Under the pieces are notes generated by a model. That model was not told the origin of the DNA and ran no database searches. It saw nothing but the letters and a program-made list of their open reading frames with translations. Both the position numbers and the translations under genes were made by a program. Of a stretch of 64,000 nt of DNA, positions 34,660 to 44,050 are shown piece by piece. Origin of the DNA: Cristatella mucedo (Eukaryota > Bryozoa > Phylactolaemata > Cristatellidae). Where the stretch lies: positions 219,001-283,000 of the forward strand of contig WPIO01000216.1 of NCBI GenBank assembly GCA_009760855.2. Direction: 5' to 3'. Position 1 is the first letter of the stretch. Each line of letters starts with the position of its first letter.

Positions 34660-34820
34660 TTGTAAGTCGATGCCACCTCTGTTCCGGACGCTGGCTTGTA
34701 TACGGCTGACAAGGCCGTCTCTAATCCAGATGATGCAGTCTCTCAGGCAGAAGCATTCGGCACTATGGCTGTAGCTGGGGTCTCTGTTGCCGGCAATGCC
34801 GTCTCTGTGGAGGACAGTAG
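34660..34820. repeat. 21-bp degenerate minisatellite, block 4 (right edge)
   Basis: The last recognisable units ('ggcaatgccgtctctgtggaggac') precede the AT-rich virus-like element. The array ends near 34,820, so the element lies at or within the array edge. Confidence 0.8.
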
Positions 34821-34850
34821 TATGTGATTTTTCCCTTTCGAGGCTCTACC

Positions 34851-34941
34851 CTCAACGAGGACATTTTTCCATTTCATCTCACATTCGTTCGATCTCATTA
34901 CAAAATGTCCTCATTGAGTGTATATCCACGAAATGGAAAAA
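34851..34941. repeat. Inverted subrepeats at the left edge of the virus-like element
   Basis: CTCAACGAGGACATTTT (34,851-34,867) is inverted at 34,902-34,918 with one mismatch. TTTTTCCATTTC (34,864-34,875) is inverted at 34,930-34,941. The two pairs overlap rather than nest, as if two inverted copies of a short tandem repeat met here. This could be the remains of a terminal inverted repeat. No matching copy is visible near 50,350. Confidence 0.7.
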
Positions 34942-35040
34942 TCCCAGACTACTCACCAAATTTTACTAAACTGTATACTACAGTAAAAAATTATTCTAAT
35001 CAAACAAATTTTATTTCCATAATATAGATTTCTGAGAAAA

Positions 35041-38000
35041 AATGAATTTTCACGGCGAGAGGATGAATCTTTTAATGATCCTGTTAAAAGACTAGTATCT
35101 TCTTATGAATTAAAGTTTGGAACTAAACCATTTTTTAATAATAAATACGGTAAAACTTATCGTGTTTTTAATTATCCAGTTTCTGCAGATGATGTAAAGT
35201 CACTAATTGAAACTCTATCATCTCATTGGGTAATAGCTCCTAAAAAGAAAAAAGTAGATAGTTTCTTTAGTGAAACAAAACGTCTTTGTAAGATTGAAAC
35301 CAGTTGTTGGTTTTTAGAAAGGAAAACTGCTAATGGTATTGAGATTGATTATGAATATGAAGGTTTTAAATTAGAAGATTAAGATATTATTATATTTACA
35401 GAAAAATGTATTCCAGTATTGATTGATGTTATGAATAATGTTTCTTCAAGTATAGATAATGTAAAGATGAGTCTTGTTATTAATGTTAAACTAGAAAATT
35501 CAAAAAGTGAAACTCTTTTTGCAGTACTGAAAGGTTCTTCACCAGCAATTTTGAATAGGGTTTCTCATTTCAGATCAATTATTTGAAAACATTTCGGTGT
35601 AATGAATAAGACACTTTACGATTCGAATGAGGGTGGTTCTTCTTGTAAAGTTGTAAGAATTGTTAGTGCTTATGCAAAGTTTACAAGATATAATCCTCAA
35701 ACTGGAGGTTCTGATATTCCTCTCCCTGAAAAGTTAAGGAATAAGAGATGTATCATAAACATGAAAAATACTGAAGATAATTATTGTGCATTATGGTGTG
35801 TTTTAAGAGCATTACATCCATCTACCCATCATAAAGAAGCAACTCATAATTTAAGAGTTATATTACAAGAGAAATGTTCAGATATATTACATTCAATAAA
35901 ACCACTATATACAACAAATGATGAAGATAATCCAAGGAATCAATTTAGAATCAATAAAAGTGTTCCAATTAGAGTTGAGGATATTCCAAAACTTGCTAAA
36001 CTGTTTAATAGTACTATGAATGTTAATGAATATACTCATTCTTTATTTTAATTAATTAATTATTCTGAGGAAAGTGAGAATCATGTGGATCTTCTTTTAT
36101 ATAGTAATCAAGGAAAATCTCATTATGTTCTTATTACAAACTTTAATTCTTTATGTAGGACTAGCAAAGATATCGGAAGGACTAGATTATTTTGTAAGGG
36201 ATGTCTTTTAAGGTTTTATAAACAAGAAAAATTAGATGCTCGTATTATTGATTGTAGTTCAGAACATTGTGGAACATCTAAAGTGAAAATGCCACTTGCA
36301 AATAGTAGAAAAGATGAGACTGGTGATTTAGTTAGGTTTAGAGATTTCAATAAAGTGTCACCATTTGTTGCATATGCTGACTTTAAATGTTTTCTAGGTT
36401 CAATTAATTATCCAGAAGAAGCAATAAAAGTATCTTTTAATCAACATAAATCCTGTTCAGGGGCATAGGTAATTTTAAATCATGAAGGTAAAATCGTATC
36501 AAAATATACTCAAACATTTGGAGTTGATTGTGTTGATAAATTCATTATTTCACTCAAGGAAGATTTCAAAAAAGAATAAAAAGGAACTTGAGAAAGTACT
36601 TGAAAAATATAAAATATTTAATAAATCATGGATGACAAAAGAAAGGGAAAAAGAATTTGGTAATGCAAATGCTCGTTGGATATGTGGAAAAATCTTAGAT
36701 AAAAGTGAAAAGGTATTGCATCACTGTCATTTAACTGGTAAATATAGAGGAGCAGCACATGGATCTTTTAACTCAAAACTAAAAATCTCTGTAAATTCTT
36801 TAAAACTTTTAGTATATATTCGCAATCTTAGAGGATATGATTCTCATTTATTTGTAAGTGCTCTCAATTGTGATGAAGATTAAAAACAAGTAATTGCCAA
36901 TAATAAAGAAAGATTTTTAACTGTAGATTTCACTGATATATGTTTCAGAGATTCTTATCAATTGTTGCAAAGTTCTCTACCTAATCTAATGAAGAACTTA
37001 TCAAAGGCTGAAGATAAGTTTGATGCAATAGGACAAAATTTTTATGAGTTTGAAGGAAAACAATATGATGATAAAAAGATAGCATTACTTACTAGAAAAG
37101 GAGTTTATACTTATGAGTACATGGATTCTTTTGCTAGAATTCAAGAAACAAGTTTACCACCAATTAAAAAGTTGTACCCTAGCCTTAGTAGTGATATTTC
37201 AAAAGAAGATTACGAACGTGCACCAAGAATATGGAATGCATTTGAAATAAAAAATCTAAAAGACTATTATGACTTATATCTAAAGATTGATGTTTTAGGT
37301 TTTGCAGATGTTTTTGAGAGGTTTCGTGATCTAATAATTAAACATGATGAAATAGATCCTGCAAAGTTTTCAACAACACCACAATTAACTCGGACTGCAG
37401 GTTTGAAACATAGGGGCGTTGTTCTTGAATTACAAACTGATCCAGATATGTATTTGATCTTTGAAAAAAGGATACGTGGTGGAATGACACAAGTTTTAAA
37501 ACGATATGCTAAAGCAAAAAATAAGGTGTATTGATTTTGATCCTAAGAAATTAACTTCTTATCTTTTATGCTTTGATGCAACCAATCTTTATGGATGGGC
37601 AATGAAACAGAATTTACCAGCTGGTGGTTTTCATTTCTTATCAAAGCAAAAAGTAAAATAAAATTCTGGAATGAGAATAAAGATGATATAATTAGGAAAT
37701 TTAAAACAACATCAAACAAAGGTTATGTTCTTGAAGTTGATAGGCATTGTCCTAAAGAAAGCATGATTATTTCTCCGACTACCCTTTACTTCCAGAGAAC
37801 AAAAGAGTAACAAAAAATAAGTATTCAAGTTATCAAATTAGATTTAACAGAGGTAGTGATCCACTAGAAAAACTAGTACTAGATTTAGAACCAAAAGAAA
37901 AATATGTAATTCGTTATCTTAATCTAAAGAATTGTATTGAGTTAGGATATGAATTAACAAAAATACATCGAGTATTAAAATTTGATCAATCTTAACTGGT

Positions 38001-39062
38001 TAGAAGAATATATTGATAGCAATACTAAACTTAGAAATAATGCAAAGAATGATTTCGAAAAAGACTTCTTTAAGTTATTAAATAATGCATTCTTTGGTAA
38101 GACAGTGGAAAATGTTTGTGGGCGGAAAAACATTGAATCGTTAATTGGAGAATTAAGTGATGATTTAGTTAGAATGAATAAGATTTATAGAAATCCAAGG
38201 TTTGTTGATAGGAAAATATTATCTAATAAATTGTTTGTACATAAAGTAACAAGGAAACAGTGACACTTAATAAACCTATTTATGTTGGATTCTGTATTCT
38301 TGATTTGTCAAAGATGTTAATGCAAAAGTTCTATTATCTAACAATAAAGAAAAGATATGACTCAAAAATATACTTTTTATATACTGATACTGATTCACTT
38401 GTTATGGAAGTTTTTACAGAAGATGTTTATAAAGACTTTATCGAATATCCAGAAACACTAGATCTAAATACTTTTCCCGGTTATCATCCATTTTGGCAAG
38501 ATGAGAAAGCAAAAGTATTATAGAAAGTAATGTCAAAAAAGTTGGTAAGTTTAAAGATGAAATAACTGATAAAATTAAGTCAGTAATACTAAATGAATGT
38601 GTTTTCCTAAGACCAAAACGGTACTCTTACACTGTTTGTCTTGATTATATTAAAGTTGATAAAGAAGGAAAACAAATAGAAAGTAGTAGGATTGTATGTG
38701 AAATGAATGAAAGATATGACAAAGAAGGAAAGCAGGGAGGACAATCTAAAAAAGCAAAGGGAGTAAATAAAACTGTAGTTGATAAGAGTTTAAAGCATTC
38801 AGATTTTAGGTCATGTCTTAGCACTTAAGTAGATAAGTCTTGTGAACAATCATTAATTAGAAGTGAAAAACATATAATGTATACTGTGAGACAGAACAAA
38901 GTAGCACTATCGGCATTCGAATCAAAACGTTATTGGTTAGACTGTGGTTATTGTAGTTATGCATTCGGTCATTATAGGATTTCAGAAGCATTAGGCAATG
39001 GTACTAATCCAGTTCACTGTAAAACTTGTAATATTAGTATAAATGCCGAACAGAAAGATTGA
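35041..39062 (+). pseudogene. Protein-primed family-B DNA polymerase (pPolB), broken
   Basis: About 1,340 codons, the usual size for Polinton/adintovirus pPolB. In order: N-terminal region with 'CIINMKNTEDNYCALWCVLR' (35,750) and 'VPIRVEDIPKLAKLF' (35,960); a zinc-finger-like C-x2-C segment 'LFCKGCLLRFY' (36,190); Exo I 'PFVAYADFK' (36,361), whose usual glutamate is lysine; 'HHCHLTGKYRGAAH' (36,717); 'NLRGYDSHL' (36,825); motif A 'DATNLYGWAM' (37,574); 'RYLNLKNCIELGYELTKIHR' (37,911); motif B '[10 protein letters not shown]' (38,074); motif C 'YTDTDSL' (38,381); and the C-terminal 'KKAKGVNKTVVDKSL' (38,750). In-frame stops lie at 35,380, 35,584, 36,049, 36,466, 36,881 and 38,826. Frame changes occur near 36,570, 37,530, 37,655, 37,760, 37,990, 38,258 and 38,515, several beside A/T runs. 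The true start is not clear. Confidence 0.9.
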
Positions 39063-39219
39063 AAATACTAAACCATTACCCGTAAAGAGAGTTGGATCTT
39101 CAGATAAAAAGAAAAAGGAAGACGATAAAAAATTAGTTGATATACAAGAAGAAGTAGAACTACACGAGTCAATGGAGAAATTAAATATATATTAACAAAA
39201 TTATTTTTACAATTATAGG

Positions 39220-39507
39220 ATGGATCCCAAAAAAATCGATATTACCAGTTCTGATAGTGAGTTAGAGTATTCAGAGGATTCAAGCGATGACCCTGATTAT
39301 CAAATGGAAACAGAATCTGAGTCTGAGTCTTACGAGTCTGAAGCTTCATCTTGCATTGAATCAGAATCAAAAGAGGAAGAGGAAGAGGTAGATCTAGAAG
39401 AATTTCTACTCGGTAAACAATATGAAGATCTCACCGATGAGGACGTAAAAGTATACGAAGAGTATCTTAAATCATTGGTAGATAGCTTTGAAGGCGAAGA
39501 GATTTAA
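39220..39507 (+). CDS. Small highly acidic Ser/Glu-rich protein
   Basis: Intact 95-codon frame starting MDPKKIDI. Residues ~10-60 are a run of Ser, Asp and Glu (DSELEYSEDSSDD, ESESESYES, KEEEEEVDLEEF), with a less biased C-terminus (LTDEDVKVYEEYLKSLVDS). It is almost certainly intrinsically disordered; no domain is recognised. It lies ~160 bases after the polymerase end on the same strand and is preceded by ATTATAGGATGG, a shorter form of the element's start-site motif. Acidic disordered proteins in viruses can be DNA mimics or chaperones, but that is speculation. Intactness beside a ruined polymerase is notable. Confidence 0.7.
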   Translation: MDPKKIDITSSDSELEYSEDSSDDPDYQMETESESESYESEASSCIESESKEEEEEVDLEEFLLGKQYEDLTDEDVKVYEEYLKSLVDSFEGEEI

Positions 39508-39534
39508 TTTCAATTAAATAGAATTTTATTTTCA

Positions 39535-39547
39535 TATATAGGAAATG
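39535..39547 (+). promoter_or_regulatory. Conserved start-site motif TATATAGGAAATG
   Basis: The last three bases are the start codon of the following gene. The same 13-base pattern with the same spacing occurs at 39,890, 40,424 and 49,714. It could be a promoter/initiator element, or less likely an acceptor-like AG splice context. Confidence 0.6.
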
Positions 39548-39864
39548 GATGTCTCAAGAATTTTAAGTTGTGAACAATCTAGAGTAATGGCAGTAAAAAT
39601 CTGTCTTCAAAAACTTAAAGGTCAAGATAAGTATATAGTTAAACATTCACTAGACAAACTCATTCCAGATATTAATAGTTAGTTAAAAATTCACTAGACA
39701 AACTCATTCCAGATATTGATAGCTCTTATATTAGTATTTTTTATAGATATATGTGATACATGTGACAAACTAATGGAAAGTCGTAGTAAGATAAATGAGA
39801 TGCTCGAGGAAGCAAATAAAAAATCTAAAACACAAAAAACAAAACCAGGGGTAATTATTTATTA
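39545..39864 (+). pseudogene. Small hypothetical viral gene, broken by a 44-bp duplication
   Basis: Starts MDVSRILSCEQSRVMAVKI and runs 45 codons to a TAG at 39,680. A direct 44-bp duplication (39,637-39,724) breaks the frame. Downstream, another frame reads 'CDTCDKLMESRSKINEMLEE' to a stop near 39,864 and is probably the rest of the same protein. The N-terminus resembles the next gene (SRILSCEQ versus SRILCCKI). Function unknown; helical and Lys-rich. Confidence 0.6.
39637..39724. repeat. 44-bp tandem duplication
   Basis: Units 39,637-39,680 and 39,681-39,724 differ at only three positions (for example 'agttaaacattcactagaca' against 'agttaaaaattcactagaca'). Because 44 is not a multiple of three it shifts the reading frame. 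Confidence 0.9.
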
Positions 39865-39889
39865 ATTTTATAACTATCAAATTTTATAG

Positions 39890-39902
39890 TATATAGAAAA
39901 TG
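39890..39902 (+). promoter_or_regulatory. Conserved start-site motif TATATAGAAAATG
   Basis: Second instance of the motif, again ending in the start codon of the downstream gene. Confidence 0.6.
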
Positions 39903-40088
39903 GATTCAAGAATATCCAGAATTCTATGTTGTAAAATTGCAAAGAGAACTGCTTATCATGTTTGTTTTCGGAGATTTAATGATGGTGCATATAATATGGA
40001 AAAGAAACTAAATTTATATATTGCTAAACTTCCTGAATCAGCAATTGAAGAGTTAATTGAGGCTTGTGAAGCACATGATAAAATGTAA
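39900..40088 (+). CDS. Small hypothetical viral protein (family member B)
   Basis: Intact 62-codon frame, MDSRISRILCCKIAKRTAYH onward. It ends LPESAIEELIEACEAHDKM; a further readable stretch (CDKVLWKMVSGNFNKYY) follows the TAA in the same frame, so the protein may once have been ~80 residues. It is predicted mostly helical. It resembles 40,163-40,402 (YIAKLPESAIEEL versus HIRKLPDSIKEGL) and, at its N-terminus, 39,545. Function unknown; no outside homologue is recalled. Confidence 0.6.
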   Translation: MDSRISRILCCKIAKRTAYHVCFRRFNDGAYNMEKKLNLYIAKLPESAIEELIEACEAHDKM

Positions 40089-40162
40089 GAATGTGATAAA
40101 GTGTTATGGAAAATGGTGTCAGGAAACTTCAATAAATATTATAAGGCTTAATTATATTAAAA

Positions 40163-40402
40163 ATGAATATTGAAAAAATGCTATCTAATGAACGCGTTAA
40201 AATTTATGCAGCTTCAATTGGTGCAAGAATTTTTAAAGTTGATGAAGACATCGATCCACATATTCGTAAACTACCTGATTCTATTAAAGAAGGATTACAA
40301 AAAATGAGTTTTCTTTATATTGAAATAGACGAGCGTGAAAAATTGATAGATTCTCTTTTTGTTAGTATTACTCGTGAATCAATTAAAAAAACTACTTTTT
40401 AA
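40163..40402 (+). CDS. Small hypothetical viral protein (family member C)
   Basis: Intact 79-codon frame, MNIEKMLSNERVKIYAAS onward, ending ITRESIKKTTF. The centre 'HIRKLPDSIKEGLQKMSF' aligns with the neighbouring 62-residue protein. Mixed charge, helical character, no signal peptide or membrane segment. It lacks the TATATAG motif (upstream AATTATATTAAAAATG). Function unknown. Confidence 0.65.
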   Translation: MNIEKMLSNERVKIYAASIGARIFKVDEDIDPHIRKLPDSIKEGLQKMSFLYIEIDEREKLIDSLFVSITRESIKKTTF

Positions 40403-40423
40403 TCTGTATTTTATCTTTATTAT

Positions 40424-40436
40424 TATATAGGAAATG
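40424..40436 (+). promoter_or_regulatory. Conserved start-site motif TATATAGGAAATG
   Basis: Third instance, identical to the one at 39,535, ending in the start codon of the 159-codon gene. Confidence 0.6.
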
Positions 40437-40913
40437 GAAGCCGTTACTGATCCCAGTCTTGCAACTACTGCATTGGCACTTAAGTCCTATGTTGATTATC
40501 TTGTTAGATCAAGAATGACAGCATACGATGAACAAATGCTCAACTCTGATCTTGCTGGTATGACTGATACTTCAGTTAGGAAATTCTATATTGACGAAGT
40601 AGATGCTGAAGCACAAAAGATTATTAGTGCTGGTCAAACTGAAGTTCTATCAGGACTCGAGGAAAGAGTTAGATCTAAAGTTGATACTCTTCTAGAACAT
40701 CCTAGTGAGGTTGGTAGTTATACTACTTGGATTGCATCACAACTTCCAACAGAATCTACAGTTATATCTGGAGTATCTGGTATTAAACCTGACATCTCTG
40801 GAATTGTTAAAGGTGAGTGTTATGCAGTTCTACCAAGTATTAATGATGGTAAGAGTGCAAAACAAAAAGCCCCCGAGGCAGCACTAGCACAACCCGATCC
40901 AAGTGTAGGTTGA
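40434..40913 (+). CDS. Hypothetical viral protein, 159 residues
   Basis: Intact frame starting MEAVTDPSLATTALALKS. The N-terminal ~95 residues are helical and rich in Asp/Glu/Ala (YDEQMLNSDLAGMTDTS, EAQKIISAGQTEVLSGLEER). The C-terminus is Gly/Ser/Pro-rich (VISGVSGIKPDISGIVKG, ending AALAQPDPSVG). No domain is recognised and there is no membrane segment. It could be a small structural or capsid-associated protein by position, but nothing in the sequence shows that. One of the best preserved genes of the element. Confidence 0.7.
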   Translation: MEAVTDPSLATTALALKSYVDYLVRSRMTAYDEQMLNSDLAGMTDTSVRKFYIDEVDAEAQKIISAGQTEVLSGLEERVRSKVDTLLEHPSEVGSYTTWIASQLPTESTVISGVSGIKPDISGIVKGECYAVLPSINDGKSAKQKAPEAALAQPDPSVG

Positions 40914-40949
40914 TTAATTTAAATAAATTATAAAAACAATATATAAACG

Positions 40950-41243
40950 ATGAATATCGAGACAAGAAGTAAAGACTGTCTTGAAGAAGCACAAGGAAAA
41001 CAGCATTCAAACATTAAAATCTGTTCTTATTCAATGGGTAGGATAGAAGAAATCAGATAAACTTTGTTAGATGCTGTAAAACTAGCATTAGAATATAAAG
41101 CACGTAGAATTAATCAATCTGATCCAAAAATATCAAATATATTTGTTAAAGTTAGAGATTGTTCAATCTTTGAAGAGTTCCTTAAAGGCTTAAAAATAGA
41201 AAAAATAAATAGTGTGAGTTCTGAAGCTTGCCCTAAAAAATAG
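40950..41243 (+). pseudogene. Small hypothetical viral gene with one in-frame stop
   Basis: A 98-codon frame from MNIETRSKDCLEEAQGKQ to SSEACPKK, interrupted by a single TAA at 41,058. It starts MNIE like the 40,163 gene and has similar size and composition, so it may be a further family member. The 3-prime end overlaps by ~11 bases the end of the leftward gene at 41,233. Confidence 0.55.
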
Positions 41244-41694
41244 AACTAACTAAACAACTGAAAGAAGAAGAAAAGATTTGTAATATTCCTGAAGAATGGA
41301 TTATAGAGACTATACATTGGAAGATACAAAAAGGAATATCATCTTCAGGTGGAGCATCTGGATCTTCAGGCATGCCACTCCATCTAATATATTCATAAGC
41401 TTCTATATTAGAAGTTACTGTTTTACCTGCAACCCATGATGCAAGTTCAAAACGATTTGCATATTTAGCAAGGTTAAAAGAAAAGAATTCTGAGAAAATT
41501 ACTCCATTTACTAATAAAATTTCAATATAATCCAAATCAGTTGGAGTTGAAATTTTACTAAAATTTAAAATAGGGTAAATTAGATTAAATGCAATTGTTG
41601 TTAATAATTGCCCATTGGAAACATTAAAGCTAGATACAGATTCACGTAATAGTAACATATCATTAACTCTCAAAACCATAATGTTTAATACCAA
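41233..41694 (-). CDS. Hypothetical protein at the end of the tail-fibre-like cluster
   Basis: Intact 153-codon frame on the reverse strand starting MVLNIMVLRVNDMLLLR. It contains 'YIEILLVNGVIFSEFFSF' and 'AKYANRFELASWVAGKTVTS', a beta-rich pattern like the C-terminal heads of fibre proteins in the neighbouring genes. It ends hydrophobic and Ser-rich. It is convergent with the rightward gene ending at 41,243. Function is inferred only from position; it may be a trailing part of the fibre gene at 42,080. Confidence 0.5.
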   Translation of the reverse strand: MVLNIMVLRVNDMLLLRESVSSFNVSNGQLLTTIAFNLIYPILNFSKISTPTDLDYIEILLVNGVIFSEFFSFNLAKYANRFELASWVAGKTVTSNIEAYEYIRWSGMPEDPDAPPEDDIPFCIFQCIVSIIHSSGILQIFSSSFSCLVSSIF

Positions 41695-41759
41695 TTAAAC
41701 TAGATTGATATAGATTTTGTGAATATGGTTTGTGAATATATTTAAAAAATATTATATCA

Positions 41760-42065
41760 CCGTTAATTTTTTTATATTAATAGAAATACCAGCTACAGCA
41801 AATTTATAATTTACTCTTGTTTTGTTATCATTTCTTACAAAAAATGATCTGTCAACTTAACTTCTTTTGTAGACAGTATATTCATTATTATCACCAATAG
41901 AACTAATATTTCCTAAAACTGCATTTTCAATATCTTTTATTTTTATTTTTATTCTTGAGTAAGCTGGTTTTTTATCTTAACATCTGATAGTTTTGCTAAA
42001 ACTTGTTGACCGTTAGTAGAAGAAGAATGAGATTGTTTGGTATTCCAATATTGCTTATACTATTT
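41760..42065 (-). pseudogene. Fragment of a fibre-like C-terminal region
   Basis: Reverse-strand reading gives 'IKIKDIENAVLGNISSIGDN', then 'EYTVYKRS', a stop, and 'FFVRNDNKTRVNYKFAVAGI', ending in a stop near 41,760. Broken by at least one stop and frameshifts. Probably the end of the fibre-like gene at 42,080 or a small separate gene. Confidence 0.4.
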
Positions 42066-42079
42066 GCAGTTAAATTACC

Positions 42080-42502
42080 TCAGTATCCAATAAAACCAAC
42101 ATTATAATTAAATATTATAACAAATGGTAATCTTCCACATTTCAAATAGAAATTATGCATATACTTATTAGCAATTACATTAGTTGGAGAATAATTAGCA
42201 AAAGTTGGTTCTCTTCTAATCATGATTAGTATTTGAACACTTATATCTCCATTAACTGTTTCACTCGTTTTATTTATACTAGTTTTTGTATCAGTATATT
42301 GTTTTGTAGCAAAATCTATTTCATTAACAGGATCTGATATTCCTATATATTTTTTTGAGTTTGCAGATAAATTACCAGTTATACGTTGATCTGAAACTGC
42401 ATCTTTTCTTAGATAATTGTTATCAGCAAATGCTTTACTACCAGTTTCCAATGAATCAACAGTTTCTCCAACATTTATTATTCTATTTGAATCAAAATTC
42501 AA
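42080..42502 (-). pseudogene. Tail-fibre-like protein fragment (fibre gene 3)
   Basis: Reverse-strand frame of 140 codons with two tail-fibre-type repeats: 'MNFDSNRIINVGETVDS' and 'GNLSANSKKYIGISDPVNEI' followed by DFATKQYTDTK. This repeat (G-(N/D)-(L/I)-x-M-x-x-(N/K)-x-I-x-N-(L/V)-x-(D)-P-V-x-x-x-D-A-x-x-(K)-x-Y-(V/I)-D) is common in phage-type fibre shafts that form trimeric adhesins. The natural start is upstream in another frame ('DGTLNFDSNRI'), so an indel lies near 42,505. Confidence 0.7.
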
Positions 42503-42510
42503 TGTTCCAT

Positions 42511-43488
42511 CTATTTGTAAATCTTTCTAGAAAGCATTTTTATGGATAGTGCTATATAAGAAGTTAAAAATACACTTCGTTCACTAAGAAAATCTGTTGA
42601 ACATATAATTGGCATATCATTTATTAGTCTTTTTTGTTCATTAGGAATAAAACTTCCAAATATTTGAAATTTATAGGCAGGATTTATTTCTGCTGTTGGA
42701 AGTGGAGCGAGTATTTTTGTTTTCATATCAGGTGTTTGATATGTTGTTGAAATCACAAGTAATCCTTTAGAGAATACAGTATCACATATATTATCAAGAA
42801 TTTTTATCAATCCATCATATTTTATTTCTATTATTTGTATCTTTAATGTTGAATCAATAGCAATTAAAAATGTTATTCTTCCAACATTGCAATCTTATAT
42901 TTTATTCAGATAACCAAGATTACCACCATCAGTTGGATTAACTTGATCATTTACATTTCTAATAAAATTATTTGGCATGTCTAAATTACCATTACCAGTT
43001 CCACCTTGTAAATTAAGAAAGTTGTCATCTATATACTTGTTATTTGGAACGGTAAGATCTAAGTCAGGCTACACCAGCAAATAGTTTTTCACCTGTATAT
43101 CCTATTGAAGCTTCACTAGCAGATGAAACATTAACTTTAATAACACCATTTACAATTAATTTCCTCTAATTGTTCCACCAGTAAGTGGTAATTTCGTATC
43201 AGTGTAATCCTTTGTTGCAGCATCACTAAGATATTTAGGATTAGCAAGATCTACTATTCTAAAATTATTCATATCAATATCTCCATCATTTGTAGTAGAT
43301 CTAGAAATCTTACTAACAAAGTTTGTATCTATATACTTTCTATTTACAGCATCACCAGCATCAACAGGATCACCTAGATTTTTTATAAGATTTCTATTCA
43401 TGCTTAGATTTCCACTAAGTGCATCACCAGTCTTTCTAATACAATTCTTTGATGTTTTTCCTCTACTTCTTTTCCCTAACATTTCCAT
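42511..43488 (-). pseudogene. Tail-fibre-like protein (fibre gene 2), frameshifted
   Basis: Begins MEMLGKRSRGKTSKN at 43,488. Shaft repeats follow: 'GNLSMNRNLIKNLGDPVDA', 'GDIDMNNFRIVDLANPKYL', and, after frame changes near 43,155, 'GNLDMPNNFIRNVNDQVNP' (about 42,935-43,000). From 42,810 a 99-codon open stretch forms the probable C-terminal head: 'LLVISTTYQTPDMKTKILAP', 'AYKFQIFGSFIPNEQKRL'. The start overlaps the end of the upstream gene by 13 bases, an operon-like arrangement. At least two frameshifts. It would be a structural or receptor-binding protein of a virion, by analogy with phage fibres. Confidence 0.75.
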
Positions 43489-44009
43489 ACAATAACAATA
43501 AAATCTATAAAAATAATTCCACTAGCAACTGTAAACTTATCGATAGCATATCTACACGTACCATCAATATTAATTATTAAAACTTCTGTACCACTTACAC
43601 CATAAGTATTATCACTAGTTAACTCTACATAAGAATTAGTTTTATTAGTTGCATACATAATATTAGATACCATACTAAAATTAGGTAATACTCCTGGAAA
43701 GAATGTTTTAAGATTAGTTGCATGTGCGAAAACTTTTCAAGTAGCTGCAACAACAGGTATATCACCAGGTGTGATTTGTTGAAGTTGAAATGCATTTCCT
43801 GTACTTCCATTAGCAGTAATATGTAAACGTAACATATCAAGATAGAATATACTTGGATAAGTACCATTCAAACCTAAGTATTTAAATGCTACTTGTTTAT
43901 TAGTATCAACATATTGTTTTGTTGCTACATCAGAAACTTTTACATTAATAAGATTCTTATTTCTCATATCAATACTTGCCATTGCTTTACCTTGAAACAC
44001 TGCTGTCAT
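43476..44009 (-). pseudogene. Tail-fibre-like protein (fibre gene 1) with one in-frame stop
   Basis: A single 178-codon reading frame from MTAVFQGKAMASIDMRNK, with one TGA at 43,737. The N-terminal shaft repeat is 'MASIDMRNKNLINVKVSD' followed by VATKQYVDTNK. The remainder is a beta-rich head ('GLNGTYPSIFYLDMLRLHI', 'NTYGVSGTEVLIINIDG'). If the stop were a sequencing error the gene would be complete. Upstream is a further fibre-like remnant. Confidence 0.7.
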
Positions 44010-44050
44010 ACTTTTTAGTAAAAGTTTATTACTTTATAGGGTCTTAGATC

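Noticed and set aside
35041-39062. Alternative genetic code explaining in-frame stops in the polymerase
   Set aside because: TAA, TAG and TGA all occur, and frameshifts are present as well, so decay or sequencing error is simpler.
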